From contig NZ_JACBZF010000004.1 in NCBI RefSeq assembly GCF_013408095.1, forward strand, positions 269,516-333,515: a stretch of DNA of 64,000 nt. Direction: 5' to 3'. Positions 9,446 through 18,493 of the stretch are shown piece after piece; the first letter of the stretch is position 1; every line of letters starts with the position of its first letter. Source of the DNA: Novosphingobium marinum. Its GTDB lineage: Bacteria; Pseudomonadota; Alphaproteobacteria; Sphingomonadales; Sphingomonadaceae. The notes below the pieces were generated by a model. It did no database searches. It had not been told where the DNA came from and was given only the letters and a program-made list of their open reading frames with translations. Made by a program: the position numbers and the translations under genes.

Positions 9446-9513
9446 GAACCTGCCTTTCAGGCATCCTCTCCCAAACTTCCAAGGCCCGGCCGGCAACGAC
9501 CGGGCCTTTTTTT
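9446..9513 (+). ncRNA. Candidate ~68-nt small RNA ending in an intrinsic terminator
   Basis: No protein gene fits the 466-base gap 9217-9682. Downstream of the candidate promoter come a small hairpin (GCCT-TTC-AGGC, 9452-9462), an unpaired TCCTCTCCC run complementary to purine-rich ribosome-binding sites, and the terminator. This layout is like alphaproteobacterial trans-acting small RNAs that use a C-rich anti-Shine-Dalgarno loop. The rest of the gap (9217-9415) is AT-richer and shows nothing recognisable. Confidence 0.4.
9481..9513 (+). terminator. Strong rho-independent terminator
   Basis: GGCCCGG (9483-9489) pairs with CCGGGCC (9500-9506), extended by AA/TT pairs, and is followed by seven T (9507-9513). 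It lies 265 bases past the universal stress protein stop, so it more likely ends a separate short transcript than that mRNA. Confidence 0.8.
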
Positions 9514-9552
9514 GCGCAAGTGCATCGATGGGCTCGCCTCGCTCACTTGCGC
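9514..9552. repeat. Perfect 9-base inverted repeat after the terminator
   Basis: GCGCAAGTG (9514-9522) and CACTTGCGC (9544-9552) form a perfect stem around 21 bases. There is no T run on the plus side. It could be an operator or an mRNA hairpin in the leader of the downstream ATPase gene. Confidence 0.45.
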
Positions 9553-9682
9553 GATGTCACTCCCTACGCCTCGCGGAACAAGACCAGCCGGTCAGGTTTG
9601 AATATCTGGACGGCAGTTCCTAGTTCCAGCCGGAGTGTCCTTCGCGCCGCGCGCAGGGCCGGCGCGCGAGAGGAGGGCGACG

Positions 9683-11998
9683 ATGGCAGATGCACCGACC
9701 AAGACCGAAGACCGTTCGATAAGGCTGCAGGTTGCCGCCGCCCGGCAGGAGGAAAGCGGCCACGGCATCGCCCGCATGCCGAAATCGGCGATGGCAGCTC
9801 TCGGCGTGAGCGAAGGCGACACGCTGGAGATCGTCGGCAAGCAGAGCACCGTTGCGCAGGTCGTGGCAGCCTACCCGGAAGACGAGGGGCTGCAGGTGAT
9901 TCGCCTCGACGGGCTGTTGCGCGGCAATGCCGAGGTCGGATCCGGCGAGCATGTCACCGTCAAGAAGGCCGAATCGCGCCCCGCACAGCGCGTGGTTTTC
10001 GCACCCGCCCACCGCCAGATGCGGCTCCAGGGTCCTTCGCAGGCCCTGAAGCGCAACTTCTTCGGCCGCCCGCTGGTCGCCGGAGACCTCGTTGCGACGC
10101 ACGGACAGCAGCGCGTGCAGGACCTGCCGCCGCAGTTGTCGCGGATGTTCAATGTGCCCGCCTACGCGCTCACGCAGATCCGCCTTAACGTTGTCGCGAC
10201 GACTCCCAAGGGCATCGTGCACATCGACGAGAACACGGAAGTCGAGATGCGCGAGGCGTTCGAGGAAGCGCAAGGGCCGCGTGCCGACATCAACTACGAC
10301 GACGTCGGCGGGATGAGCGAGACCATCCGCCAGCTTCGCGAGATGGTGGAGCTGCCGCTGCGCTATCCCGAACTTTTCACCCGGCTCGGCGTGGATCCGC
10401 CCAAGGGCGTCCTGCTCCACGGCCCGCCGGGCACCGGCAAGACCCGGCTCGCACAGGCGGTCGCCAACGAAAGCGATGCCAATTTCGTCTCGATCAACGG
10501 TCCGGAGATCATGGGATCGGGCTATGGCGAGAGCGAAAAGGCGCTGCGCCAGGTGTTCGAGGAAGCGGACAAGTCGGCGCCCTCCATCATCTTCATCGAC
10601 GAGATCGATTCGATCGCGCCCAAACGCCAGAACGTCCACGGAGAGGCGGAGAAGCGCCTCGTGGCGCAGCTCCTGACATTGATGGATGGTCTCAATGCCC
10701 GGTCGAACGTCGTCGTCATCGCCGCGACGAACCGCCCCGACGCGATCGACGAGGCACTCAGGCGGCCCGGTCGGTTCGATCGCGAGATCATCATCGGCGT
10801 GCCCGACGAAAGCGGCCGGCGCGAGATCCTGTCGATCCACACGCGCGGCATGCCCCTTGCCGACGACGTCGACCTCAAGGAACTGTCGCGCACGACTTAT
10901 GGCTTTGTCGGCGCGGATATCGCCGCCCTCACGCGCGAAGCCGCGATCGAGGCGGTGCGGCGAATCATGCCCAAGCTCGATTTCGACGAGCGGACGATAC
11001 CGGCCGAAGTCCTCGAAAGCCTTTCGGTCGGCCGCGACGATTTCGTCGAGGCCCTGAAGCGGGTGCAGCCTTCGGCGATGCGCGAGGTGATGGTCCAGAT
11101 GCCCAACGTGGGCTGGGACGACATCGGCGGCCTCGGCGATGCGCAGTTGCGCCTCAAGGAAGGCGTCGAACTTCCGCTGAGGAACCCCGACGCGTTCCAC
11201 CGCATGGGCATCCGGCCCGCCAAGGGCTTCCTGCTCTACGGTCCGCCGGGTACCGGCAAGACCCTGCTCGCCAAGGCCGTCGCCAAGGAAGCGGAAGCGA
11301 ACTTCATCTCGATCAAGTCCTCGGACCTGCTTTCGAAGTGGTACGGCGAGAGCGAGCAGCAGATCGCCCGCCTGTTCGCGCGCGCGCGCCAGGTCGCGCC
11401 CTGCGTGGTGTTCATCGACGAGATCGATTCGCTCGTCCCCGCGCGCGGTTCGGGAGGCGGTGTGGGCGAGCCGCAAGTGACGGCAAGGGTGGTCAACACC
11501 ATCCTAGCCGAAATGGACGGCATGGAGGAACTGCAGTCGATCGTCGTGATCGGCGCGACCAACCGCCCCACGCTCGTCGACTCGGCGCTGCTCAGGCCGG
11601 GCCGATTCGACGAACTCGTCTACGTCGGCACGCCCGACCTCGACGGGCGCGAGCATATCCTGAAGATCCATACCGAGCGCATGCCGCTGGCCGACGATGT
11701 CGACCTGCGCGACGTCGCGAAGCAGACCGAACGCTTTACCGGCGCGGACCTGGAAGATGTCGTACGGCGCGCGGGTCTTACCGCGATCCGGCGAGGCGGC
11801 GATGCGACCGTGCAGGTGTCGAAAGCCGATTTCACCGAGGCGCTCGAGGATTCGCGCGCGACGGTTACTGCCGAGATGGAGCGCGAGTACGAGAAGATGA
11901 AGGGCGAGCTCAAGAAGCGCGCGATGCAGGTCGAACCGATCGGATTCATCTCGCCGGGCATGCTCGAACCGACGCGCGAGAAGAAGCACGAGGACTGA
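9683..11998 (+). CDS. CDC48/VCP-type AAA+ ATPase
   Basis: 771 residues with the architecture of archaeal VAT and eukaryotic Cdc48/p97: an N-terminal double-psi barrel and 4-stranded domain (about 10-190), then two AAA modules. Each has Walker A GPPGTGKT (first at about 247-254) and Walker B with FIDEID, plus arginine-finger regions. It should be a hexameric unfoldase. The C-terminus (REKKHED) lacks the aromatic tail used by Cdc48 to dock on proteasomes, consistent with no proteasome here. ATG 9683 follows GAGGAGG. Such genes occur in Sphingomonadales but are sparse in bacteria overall. Confidence 0.93.
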   Translation: MADAPTKTEDRSIRLQVAAARQEESGHGIARMPKSAMAALGVSEGDTLEIVGKQSTVAQVVAAYPEDEGLQVIRLDGLLRGNAEVGSGEHVTVKKAESRPAQRVVFAPAHRQMRLQGPSQALKRNFFGRPLVAGDLVATHGQQRVQDLPPQLSRMFNVPAYALTQIRLNVVATTPKGIVHIDENTEVEMREAFEEAQGPRADINYDDVGGMSETIRQLREMVELPLRYPELFTRLGVDPPKGVLLHGPPGTGKTRLAQAVANESDANFVSINGPEIMGSGYGESEKALRQVFEEADKSAPSIIFIDEIDSIAPKRQNVHGEAEKRLVAQLLTLMDGLNARSNVVVIAATNRPDAIDEALRRPGRFDREIIIGVPDESGRREILSIHTRGMPLADDVDLKELSRTTYGFVGADIAALTREAAIEAVRRIMPKLDFDERTIPAEVLESLSVGRDDFVEALKRVQPSAMREVMVQMPNVGWDDIGGLGDAQLRLKEGVELPLRNPDAFHRMGIRPAKGFLLYGPPGTGKTLLAKAVAKEAEANFISIKSSDLLSKWYGESEQQIARLFARARQVAPCVVFIDEIDSLVPARGSGGGVGEPQVTARVVNTILAEMDGMEELQSIVVIGATNRPTLVDSALLRPGRFDELVYVGTPDLDGREHILKIHTERMPLADDVDLRDVAKQTERFTGADLEDVVRRAGLTAIRRGGDATVQVSKADFTEALEDSRATVTAEMEREYEKMKGELKKRAMQVEPIGFISPGMLEPTREKKHED

Positions 11999-12010
11999 GG
12001 GGCCGGGCGG

Positions 12011-13117
12011 TCAGCCCGCGGAGGCGGCCGCCCCCTCCGCTTCGATCCTCAGCGGCCCTGCCGGCTCGATCCGACGCCGCACGATGGCTTCGGGCAATTC
12101 ACGACGCAGCCAGTCCATCATGCCTTCGCGGATGGCGCAGCGCAGGTCCCACAGGACGGAGGCATCCTTCGCGCTCATCAGCAGGCGCACCTGGATCGCG
12201 TCCGGGGTAGTGTCGGTCAGCTGCACGGCCTGCACGCGCTCGTCCCAGTTCGGGTTCCCGGTGACCTGTCGTTCGTACTCGGCGCGGATCGGCGCGAGAT
12301 CGGTGGCGGGATCGAGATAGAGGAACACGGTTCCCAGAAGTTCCGAGCCGCGCTTGGTCCAGTTCTGGAATATCTCCTCGAGGAACTTGGTGGTCGGCAC
12401 GATCAGCCGGCGCTCGTCCCAGACCTTGACGACCACGTAGGTGGTTCGGATATCCTCGATCTTGCCCCATTCACCGCCGATGATCACGACGTCGTCGATC
12501 GCGATGGGCTCGGTCAGCGCCATCTGGAGGCCGGCGATCAGCGACTTCAGCGCCGGTTGCGCCGCCGCGCCGACAGCAAGGCCCGCCAGACCCGCGGAGG
12601 CCACGAGCGTCACGCCGATCTCTCGCACGCCGGGAATCGACAGGAGCATCAGGCCGACGGTCACGAAAACGACCACGAAGCTGCCGATGCGGTTGAAGAT
12701 TGCGAGGCGCGTGCGCCGCCTGCGTGCCTGCTGGTTGTCCGCAACGTCGATGTCCGCGCGCAATGCCATGGCATCGATGAATGCCTGCATCACTGCGAGC
12801 GCGATCCAGCCGACGAGCGCGGGCATCACGAAGCCTGCGACTTTCTGCCAGATGTCGTCGAGCATCGGGATTTCCCGCGCTGCGACTACAAGCGCCAGCG
12901 CGACGAGCGCCCACCGCGTCGGCCGGGCGAGGCGCCGCACGAGGATATTGTCCGAATCGCTCTCGCTGGCATGAGCGACGCGGCGCAGCACCCGGAAGAC
13001 AACGTAGTGAACGGCAAGCGCGACCGCGATGGCGAGCGCGGCGACGACAAGTGCGATGATTGACTGGTGCAGCCAGTCGGGCCGGCTGCCCATCCATTCG
13101 GAAATCTGGTCGAACAT
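12011..13117 (-). CDS. MscS family small-conductance mechanosensitive channel
   Basis: 368 residues. Four or five hydrophobic segments in the first ~200 residues are followed by the MscS pore helix and beta domain: ASAGLAGLAVGAAAQPALKSLIAGLQMALTEPI in overview, with the Gly/Ala-rich packing typical of TM3, then IDDVVIIGGEWGKIEDI, the upper beta-domain signature. It should open under membrane tension to release solutes. ATG 13117 is preferred to the extended frame at 13156. It is convergent with the CDC48 gene, with 12 bases between stops. Confidence 0.92.
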   Translation of the reverse strand: MFDQISEWMGSRPDWLHQSIIALVVAALAIAVALAVHYVVFRVLRRVAHASESDSDNILVRRLARPTRWALVALALVVAAREIPMLDDIWQKVAGFVMPALVGWIALAVMQAFIDAMALRADIDVADNQQARRRRTRLAIFNRIGSFVVVFVTVGLMLLSIPGVREIGVTLVASAGLAGLAVGAAAQPALKSLIAGLQMALTEPIAIDDVVIIGGEWGKIEDIRTTYVVVKVWDERRLIVPTTKFLEEIFQNWTKRGSELLGTVFLYLDPATDLAPIRAEYERQVTGNPNWDERVQAVQLTDTTPDAIQVRLLMSAKDASVLWDLRCAIREGMMDWLRRELPEAIVRRRIEPAGPLRIEAEGAAASAG

Positions 13118-13177
13118 GGCCCCTACCTTGGTGGGTATTCGCGGACCTTCAAGCACCCGTCCCGGCTTTATCCGGAA

Positions 13178-16027
13178 TCAATGAGCCGCGCCCCAGCTCG
13201 TTCCCGACCCGATTTCTATTCCCATCGGCACGTCGATCCTGACCGAGGGCAGCGCCGCCTCGGCCATGACGCGCTCGATCACCGGACCCGCCGCCGCAAC
13301 GTCGTTCTCCGGCAATTCGAAGACGAGTTCGTCGTGGACCTGCAGCAGCATGCGCACATGGCGCAGGCCGGCATCCTCGAGGGCCGGCCCCATCCGGACC
13401 ATCGCGCGCTTGATGATGTCTGCGCTGGTCCCCTGGATCGGCGCGTTGATCGCCGCGCGTTCGGAACCCTGGCGCTCGGCCTGCCGCTTCGAGTTGATGC
13501 GCGGAAACCAGGTCTTCCGCCCGAACAGCGTCTCCGAGTAGCCGCAGCCGCGAACCTTCTCCAGTGTCGCCACGATATAGCGCTGGATGCCCGGAAAGCG
13601 CTCAAAATAGCGGTCTATCATCGCCTGCGCCTCGTCCGGTTCGACGCCAAGCCGTCCGGCAAGACCCCACCGGGAGATGCCATACAGAATGGCGAAGTTG
13701 ATCGTCTTTGCTCGGGCTCGGGTATCGCGGTCCACGACCCCGAACATCTCGGTGGCGGTGCGTGCGTGGATGTCCTCGCCCGCGGCGAAAGCGTCTTTCA
13801 GCTCGGGCACGTCGGCCATGTGAGCGGCAAGCCGCAGCTCGATCTGGCTGTAATCGGCGGCGAGCAGCACGTTGCCGGCTTCCGAAACGAAACAATCGCG
13901 GATCTGGCGTCCGATCTCTGTGCGGATCGGGATGTTCTGAAGGTTCGGGTCGGTGGACGAAAGCCGGCCCGTCTGCGCGCCGACGAGCGAGTAGCTGGTG
14001 TGGACGCGCCCCGTATCGGGATTGATCGCGGCCTGGAGCGCCTCGGTATATGTCGAGCGAAGCTTGGAAAGCTGCCGCCAGTCGAGCACCTTGCCTGCCA
14101 TCGCGACGCCCTGGGCGGCAAGGTCCTCGAGTACCGACTGGTCGGTGGAGTACTGGCCGCTCTTGCCCTTGCGTCCGCCCTTGTGGCCCATCCTGTCGAA
14201 CAGGATCTCACCCAGCTGCTTGGGGCTGCCGATGGTGAAACTCTCGCCCGCCAGCCCGTGGATTTCGGCCTCGAGGGCACCGATTTCCTCGGCGAACTGC
14301 GCGGACAGCCCGGCCAGTTTTTCTCTATCGACGCGGATGCCGTGCCGCTCCATCGAGGCAACGACGGGGATCAGCGGCCGGTCGACGCGCTCGTAGATGC
14401 GGGTGCCGCCCTCGTCCGAAAGCCGGGGCTTCAGCACGCGATGCAGCCGCCAGGTCACTTCTGCGTCCTCGGCGGCGTAGCACGTGGCCCGGTCGAGCGC
14501 GACTTCGGCGAAGGAAATCGCCTTCTTGCCGGTGCCGCAGACATCCTTGAACGGAATGCACGAGTGGCCGAGGTGGCGCTCTGCCAGTTCGTCCATGCCA
14601 TGCCCGCGCAGATTCTCGTCGCGCCCGGCATCGAGGCAGAAACTGACGATCATCGTATCGTCGACAGGGGCGACGGCGATCCCGTGCCGCGCAAGCACGT
14701 TGAGATCGTATTTCGCGTTCTGCCCGACCTTGAGCACCGTATCGCTTTCGAGAAGCGGCTTCAGCCGTTCGAGCGCCTTCTCGCGGTCGATCTGCTCGGG
14801 CTTTTCGGCGAACATGTCCGTCCCGCCGTGGCCAAGCGGGATGTAGCACGCATCGTTCGGCCCCAGCGCGAGGCTCACTCCGACAAGGTCGGCGCGCATC
14901 GCGTCGAGGGCGCTGGTCTCGGTATCGAACGCCACCAGCCGCGCGGCGAAGGCCCGCTCGATCCAGCGGTCGAGCGCTTCGAGGCTGGTGACGCATTCGT
15001 ACGCACCGTGGTCGCAAGGCGGCATGTCGGGGAGCGGCTGGCGCGATGCGCCTTCCGCCGGAGCGGCGGCTTCCGTCTCCTGTTTCGCGGGAGAAAGTTC
15101 GGTGGTGCGGGCAGGACTGCCCGTTCCGGTATCGAGCCGCTTGCGCAGGCTGGTGAAGCCGTGCCTGTCGAGAAACGCGGCCAGCGGCCCGGGCGGAATC
15201 GCGTCGAGCTTCAGGTCGTCGAGCGCGACCGGCAACGGGCAATCCTCCTTGAGTGTGACGAGCACGCGGCTTAGCCTCGCCATGTCGGCGCCCTCGATCA
15301 GGCGCTCCTTCAGCTTCGACTTCTTCATGGCGGGCGCGGCGGCGAGCGCGCCTTCGAGGTCGCCATGTTCCTGGATCAGCTTGGTCGCGGTCTTCGGGCC
15401 GACACCGTAGATGCCGGGAATGTTGTCGACCGAATCGCCCATCAGCGCGAGCACGTCGCCGACAAGCTCGGGGGCCACGCCGAATTTCTCCTCGACCTCG
15501 GGAACGTCGATGCGCTGGTTCTTCATCGTGTCGAGCATGTCTATGCAGCCGCCCTCAACCCCGTCGTCGGGCTCGGCGCACTTGCCGACGAGCTGCATCA
15601 GGTCCTTGTCGGACGAGACAATCGTGACGTCCCATCCCTGCCGCGTCGCGGCCCGGGCATAGGATGCGATGATGTCGTCCGCCTCGACGTCGGGCTCTTC
15701 GATGCAGGGCAGCGAAAAAGCCCGCGTGGCATCGCGGATGAGCGGGAACTGCGGCACAAGGTCCTCGGGCGGTTCGGGGCGGTTCGCCTTGTACTCGGAA
15801 TAGATCTCGTTGCGGAAAGACGTGCTGGCCTTGTCGAGGACCACCGCAAGGTGCGTCGGGCCATCGGCCTTGTGCAAGTCGTCGGCGAGCTTCCACAGCA
15901 TCGTCGTATAACCGTAGACCGCTCCGACCGGCGTGCCTTCGGGATCGGTGAGCGGCGGAAGCCGGTGGTAGGCCCTGAAAATATAGGCCGATCCGTCGAC
16001 CAGGTAGAGGTGCTGCTTGGTTGCCAT
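13178..16027 (-). CDS. polA: DNA polymerase I
   Basis: 949 residues; repair and Okazaki fragment processing. The N-terminal 5'-3' nuclease domain (about 1-290) has YLVDGSAYIFRAYH and acidic sites such as EEPDVEADDIIA. The 3'-5' proofreading domain keeps its acidic pair in VAFDTETSALD. The polymerase domain has motif A DYSQIELRLAAHMA, the O-helix region RAKTINFAILYGISRWGLAGRLG and motif C LQVHDELVFE. All three activities look intact. ATG 16027 gives the conserved start MATKQHLYLVDGSAY; the upstream extension to 16225 is unlike the family. Confidence 0.97.
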   Translation of the reverse strand: MATKQHLYLVDGSAYIFRAYHRLPPLTDPEGTPVGAVYGYTTMLWKLADDLHKADGPTHLAVVLDKASTSFRNEIYSEYKANRPEPPEDLVPQFPLIRDATRAFSLPCIEEPDVEADDIIASYARAATRQGWDVTIVSSDKDLMQLVGKCAEPDDGVEGGCIDMLDTMKNQRIDVPEVEEKFGVAPELVGDVLALMGDSVDNIPGIYGVGPKTATKLIQEHGDLEGALAAAPAMKKSKLKERLIEGADMARLSRVLVTLKEDCPLPVALDDLKLDAIPPGPLAAFLDRHGFTSLRKRLDTGTGSPARTTELSPAKQETEAAAPAEGASRQPLPDMPPCDHGAYECVTSLEALDRWIERAFAARLVAFDTETSALDAMRADLVGVSLALGPNDACYIPLGHGGTDMFAEKPEQIDREKALERLKPLLESDTVLKVGQNAKYDLNVLARHGIAVAPVDDTMIVSFCLDAGRDENLRGHGMDELAERHLGHSCIPFKDVCGTGKKAISFAEVALDRATCYAAEDAEVTWRLHRVLKPRLSDEGGTRIYERVDRPLIPVVASMERHGIRVDREKLAGLSAQFAEEIGALEAEIHGLAGESFTIGSPKQLGEILFDRMGHKGGRKGKSGQYSTDQSVLEDLAAQGVAMAGKVLDWRQLSKLRSTYTEALQAAINPDTGRVHTSYSLVGAQTGRLSSTDPNLQNIPIRTEIGRQIRDCFVSEAGNVLLAADYSQIELRLAAHMADVPELKDAFAAGEDIHARTATEMFGVVDRDTRARAKTINFAILYGISRWGLAGRLGVEPDEAQAMIDRYFERFPGIQRYIVATLEKVRGCGYSETLFGRKTWFPRINSKRQAERQGSERAAINAPIQGTSADIIKRAMVRMGPALEDAGLRHVRMLLQVHDELVFELPENDVAAAGPVIERVMAEAALPSVRIDVPMGIEIGSGTSWGAAH

Positions 16028-16291
16028 CGCATTGCCGTAGCAACCGCCCGGCGCGGCGTCAGCAGCGATCTCCGTTTCGTGTGCCCGGAGCACGGAATCG
16101 CCTTGCGGATGACACATTTGGGGCATAACGCTGCCTTGCGAATGGCGCAGCGAGTCAAGCTGCGGCGCGACAAGCGCTTGCATAGACGGGCCAAGGCGAT
16201 TATTTGACCGGTCGAAGTTTGCCATGGGCAGACTTTCGGCGCGGTATTTTGCCGTGCCTCGTCCACTCGCTGTTCAAGGAATTATATACAC

Positions 16292-16564
16292 ATGCGCAAG
16301 ATCGTTCTCGCTGCCGCCGCCACCGTCGGCGCTCTCGCTCTTTCGGCTTGCTCGGAACAGACCGAAGATGCCGCGGCGGAAGCCGCTGATTCGGCAGTTG
16401 CCGACACTTCCGCCAACATGGAAGCTGCTGGCGACGCCATGGGCGAAGCTGCCGCCGACGCCGAATCCGCCATGGAAGACGCCGGCAACGATATGGAAGC
16501 CGCCGGCACCGAGGCCGAAGCCGAAATCGAAAACGAATCCGTTTCGGAAGCTGCTGCCGACTGA
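16292..16564 (+). CDS. Small Ala/Glu-rich lipoprotein
   Basis: 90 residues. A signal peptide ends in the lipobox LSAC, with the modified cysteine at about residue 20, and the mature part is almost only Ala, Glu, Asp, Ser and Met. The periodic spacing (EAAGDAMGEAAADAESAMEDAG) suggests one long amphipathic helix, as in Lpp-like or entericidin-like proteins, but I do not recognise a family. An AAGGAAT run precedes the start. A weak promoter-like CTTGCA-N16-ATTATT lies at 16177-16204. Confidence 0.75.
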   Translation: MRKIVLAAAATVGALALSACSEQTEDAAAEAADSAVADTSANMEAAGDAMGEAAADAESAMEDAGNDMEAAGTEAEAEIENESVSEAAAD

Positions 16565-16582
16565 TCGGCATAGCCTGACGAA

Positions 16583-16620
16583 AAAAGACGGGGCGGGGTC
16601 AGCGATGTCCCCGCCCTTTC
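16583..16620 (+). terminator. Intrinsic terminator after the first Ala-rich lipoprotein
   Basis: GGGCGGGG (16591-16598) pairs with CCCCGCCC (16609-16616) and is followed by TTTCTCGTT. The T run is short but the stem is strong. It separates the two lipoprotein genes into independent transcripts. Confidence 0.65.
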
Positions 16621-16752
16621 TCGTTCGTTTCCGCGCGAGCGGCATAGTCCGGCCCGATTCTTCATCGGCTTGCAGCCTGCCGCGACTGTGGCTTACAAGC
16701 AGGCTCGACGGTCGACCAGGATCCGTTCGCTGTACAAGGATAGATACCCGAC

Positions 16753-17052
16753 ATGCGTAATCTCGTCGTCGCCGCCCTTGGCGCTCTCGCCCTTGCCGCC
16801 TGCTCCGACCAGGCCGCCGACACCGACGCGGAAATGACCGCGGACGACGCGGCAATGGCGGTGGACTATTCGGCTGAAGCCGAAACGGATGCGATGGAAC
16901 CCGCCGAGGAGGCCGCTGCACCGGCCGCCGACGCAGCCAGCGATGCCGCAGCCGACGCCGTCTCAACTGCCGAGGACACCGCCGCTGCCGAGGCGGCAGC
17001 CGCTGCGCAGGCCGCTGCCGACGCCGAAGCTGCGATGAAGGGCCTCGAGTAA
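16753..17052 (+). CDS. Second small Ala/Asp/Glu-rich lipoprotein
   Basis: 99 residues with signal peptide and lipobox LAAC (Cys about residue 17), then a highly acidic Ala-rich mature region ending EAAMKGLE. It has the same composition and design as the gene at 16292 and is probably a diverged duplicate. Function is unknown; the all-helical low-complexity tail resembles outer-membrane-tethered spacer lipoproteins. Only three positively charged residues occur after the signal peptide region, so the surface would be strongly negative. Confidence 0.72.
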   Translation: MRNLVVAALGALALAACSDQAADTDAEMTADDAAMAVDYSAEAETDAMEPAEEAAAPAADAASDAAADAVSTAEDTAAAEAAAAAQAAADAEAAMKGLE

Positions 17053-17179
17053 GCCGGTCGTTCAGGAAATGGCGCGGGCAGCAATACCTCGCGCCTGACC
17101 CGTAGCCCTAGACAGACTGGCCAAGAGACAGCCCTGTCCGACGATGTCGGGACGCTGGCCCTTGCATAAATGCGGATGA

Positions 17180-17236
17180 CGCGATGCCCGCGTCCATGCA
17201 TTCTACGAGAAATCCGGTTTCGTCCCCGGCCTGTTG
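17180..17236 (+). pseudogene. Remnant of a GNAT acetyltransferase C-terminus
   Basis: Codons from 17180 read RDARVHAFYEKSGFVP, which matches the signature end of GNAT N-acetyltransferases (A-x-x-x-Y-E-K-x-G-F). An in-frame stop lies directly upstream at 17177-17179 and no acetyl-CoA-binding motif is visible before it, so only a scar of the gene remains. The other parts of the gap 17053-17254 show nothing else. The match is short, so chance similarity is possible. Confidence 0.4.
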
Positions 17237-17254
17237 CCCGCGGCGTCCCGGGAC

Positions 17255-18295
17255 TTAGCGCGACGCAGTGCGCGCGTAGCCGCCGCTGGCGCGCGCCTTG
17301 CCCTCAGCCATGTGGATGTCGCGATACCCGTCGTAGATCGCCCGCGCGATCGAGGCGATGCGGTGCTCGCGATTCAGGCGCGTCCCCTGCCCGGTGACGT
17401 AGATGGCCAGCGCCACGGCGCGACCGTCGGGCGTGCTGATAATGCCGACGTCGCTCGACGTATTGAACAGGGATCCCGTCTTGTGGGCGACGATGGCGTC
17501 GTCGGGCATCTGGGCGGGAATGCGCCGGCGTCCGGTGACGCAGCGCTCCATCGCACCGAGAAGCACGCTGCGGCTTTGCGCGCTCAGCCATTTGCCTTGG
17601 TAAATGCCCGAAAGCATCTGGACCATAGCGCGCGGCGTTGCGGCATCGCGCGTTTCGATCGCCGCGGCCGGATCGATCGCGCCGTCGTCCCGCACGAGTG
17701 TGGCGATGTCGCGATTGATGCTCCATTCGGCGATACCGGCACGCCGCACCCAGTCATTGACAGCGCGCGGACCGCCCACTGCGGCGAGCAGCGCATCGGT
17801 CGCCTGGTTGTCGCTGCGCGTGATCGTCAGCTCTATCAGGCTTTGCGCCGACAGCATCCTGCCGGGACGCACGGGCGCGATCGGTCCGTCGAACTTCTTC
17901 GAGGGGACGGGAACCATGAGGGGATACTTGTCCGACAGGCTCCAGCGGCCGCGATCGACACCTTCGAGGTAGGTCGCAACGATGGCGATCTTGCTGGTGC
18001 TGGCCATCGGGAAGGGCTGATCGCCCAGAACATTGATGCTGCGGCCGGAGGAGAGGTCGATGGCGGCGACGCCGATCCGGCCCTTCGCTGCGTCGGCGAG
18101 CTGCGCGATGCGGCGCTCGAAGGCGGAATCGTAAGTTCGCGGGGCGCGAAGCTCGGTCCCGAAGGTCCGGTCGAAAGCACTTTCGACATTGGTGAGTTCG
18201 CTTGCCTGTGCGGCCGAGAGCGGCGCAAAGGATGCTGCGGCGGCAAGGCCCCAGCCCAAAATGCGGTGTAGAACGTTCTTTTTCGGTCCCGTCAT
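17255..18295 (-). CDS. Class A beta-lactamase-like serine hydrolase
   Basis: 346 residues with a signal peptide. Class A landmarks are present: STSK (Ser99/Lys102), SDN (161-163) and KTG (272-274). At the spacing expected for Glu166 (36 residues after the SDN serine) the protein has Ile197 in RDIATLV, and Asn170 is also replaced, so the deacylating pair of true class A enzymes is missing; the loop that follows is about seven residues longer. It may be a slow penicillin-binding-type hydrolase rather than a resistance enzyme (inference). The start could also be 18310. Confidence 0.82.
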   Translation of the reverse strand: MTGPKKNVLHRILGWGLAAAASFAPLSAAQASELTNVESAFDRTFGTELRAPRTYDSAFERRIAQLADAAKGRIGVAAIDLSSGRSINVLGDQPFPMASTSKIAIVATYLEGVDRGRWSLSDKYPLMVPVPSKKFDGPIAPVRPGRMLSAQSLIELTITRSDNQATDALLAAVGGPRAVNDWVRRAGIAEWSINRDIATLVRDDGAIDPAAAIETRDAATPRAMVQMLSGIYQGKWLSAQSRSVLLGAMERCVTGRRRIPAQMPDDAIVAHKTGSLFNTSSDVGIISTPDGRAVALAIYVTGQGTRLNREHRIASIARAIYDGYRDIHMAEGKARASGGYARTASR

Positions 18296-18493
18296 AACAG
18301 GAATAACCATAAGCCCCGGATTGTTTTCGTTTGCTTAACCGATACCGCATCGGGGCCGAAACCGGAACATCGTGTCGACGAGTTGCAGCATTCATGCGGG
18401 TAAATGCGTAATTTCCGGGAACCGGTGTGAAATTTCCCGGCCCGGCCGGGCCGCAAAGCGCGTGCGGCAGCGATAAATTTGGATTCGCCGCTG

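Noticed and set aside
9620..11476. 618-codon minus-strand frame over the CDC48 gene
   Set aside because: Shadow frame; the plus-strand protein has two complete AAA modules.
13067..15274. 735-codon plus-strand frame across polA
   Set aside because: Shadow of polA; composition is typical of an antisense frame and no domain is visible.
16179..16225. Extended N-terminus of polA to 16225
   Set aside because: The extra 66 residues have no similarity to DNA polymerase I and overlap the probable promoter for the lipoprotein gene; ATG 16027 gives the family's start.
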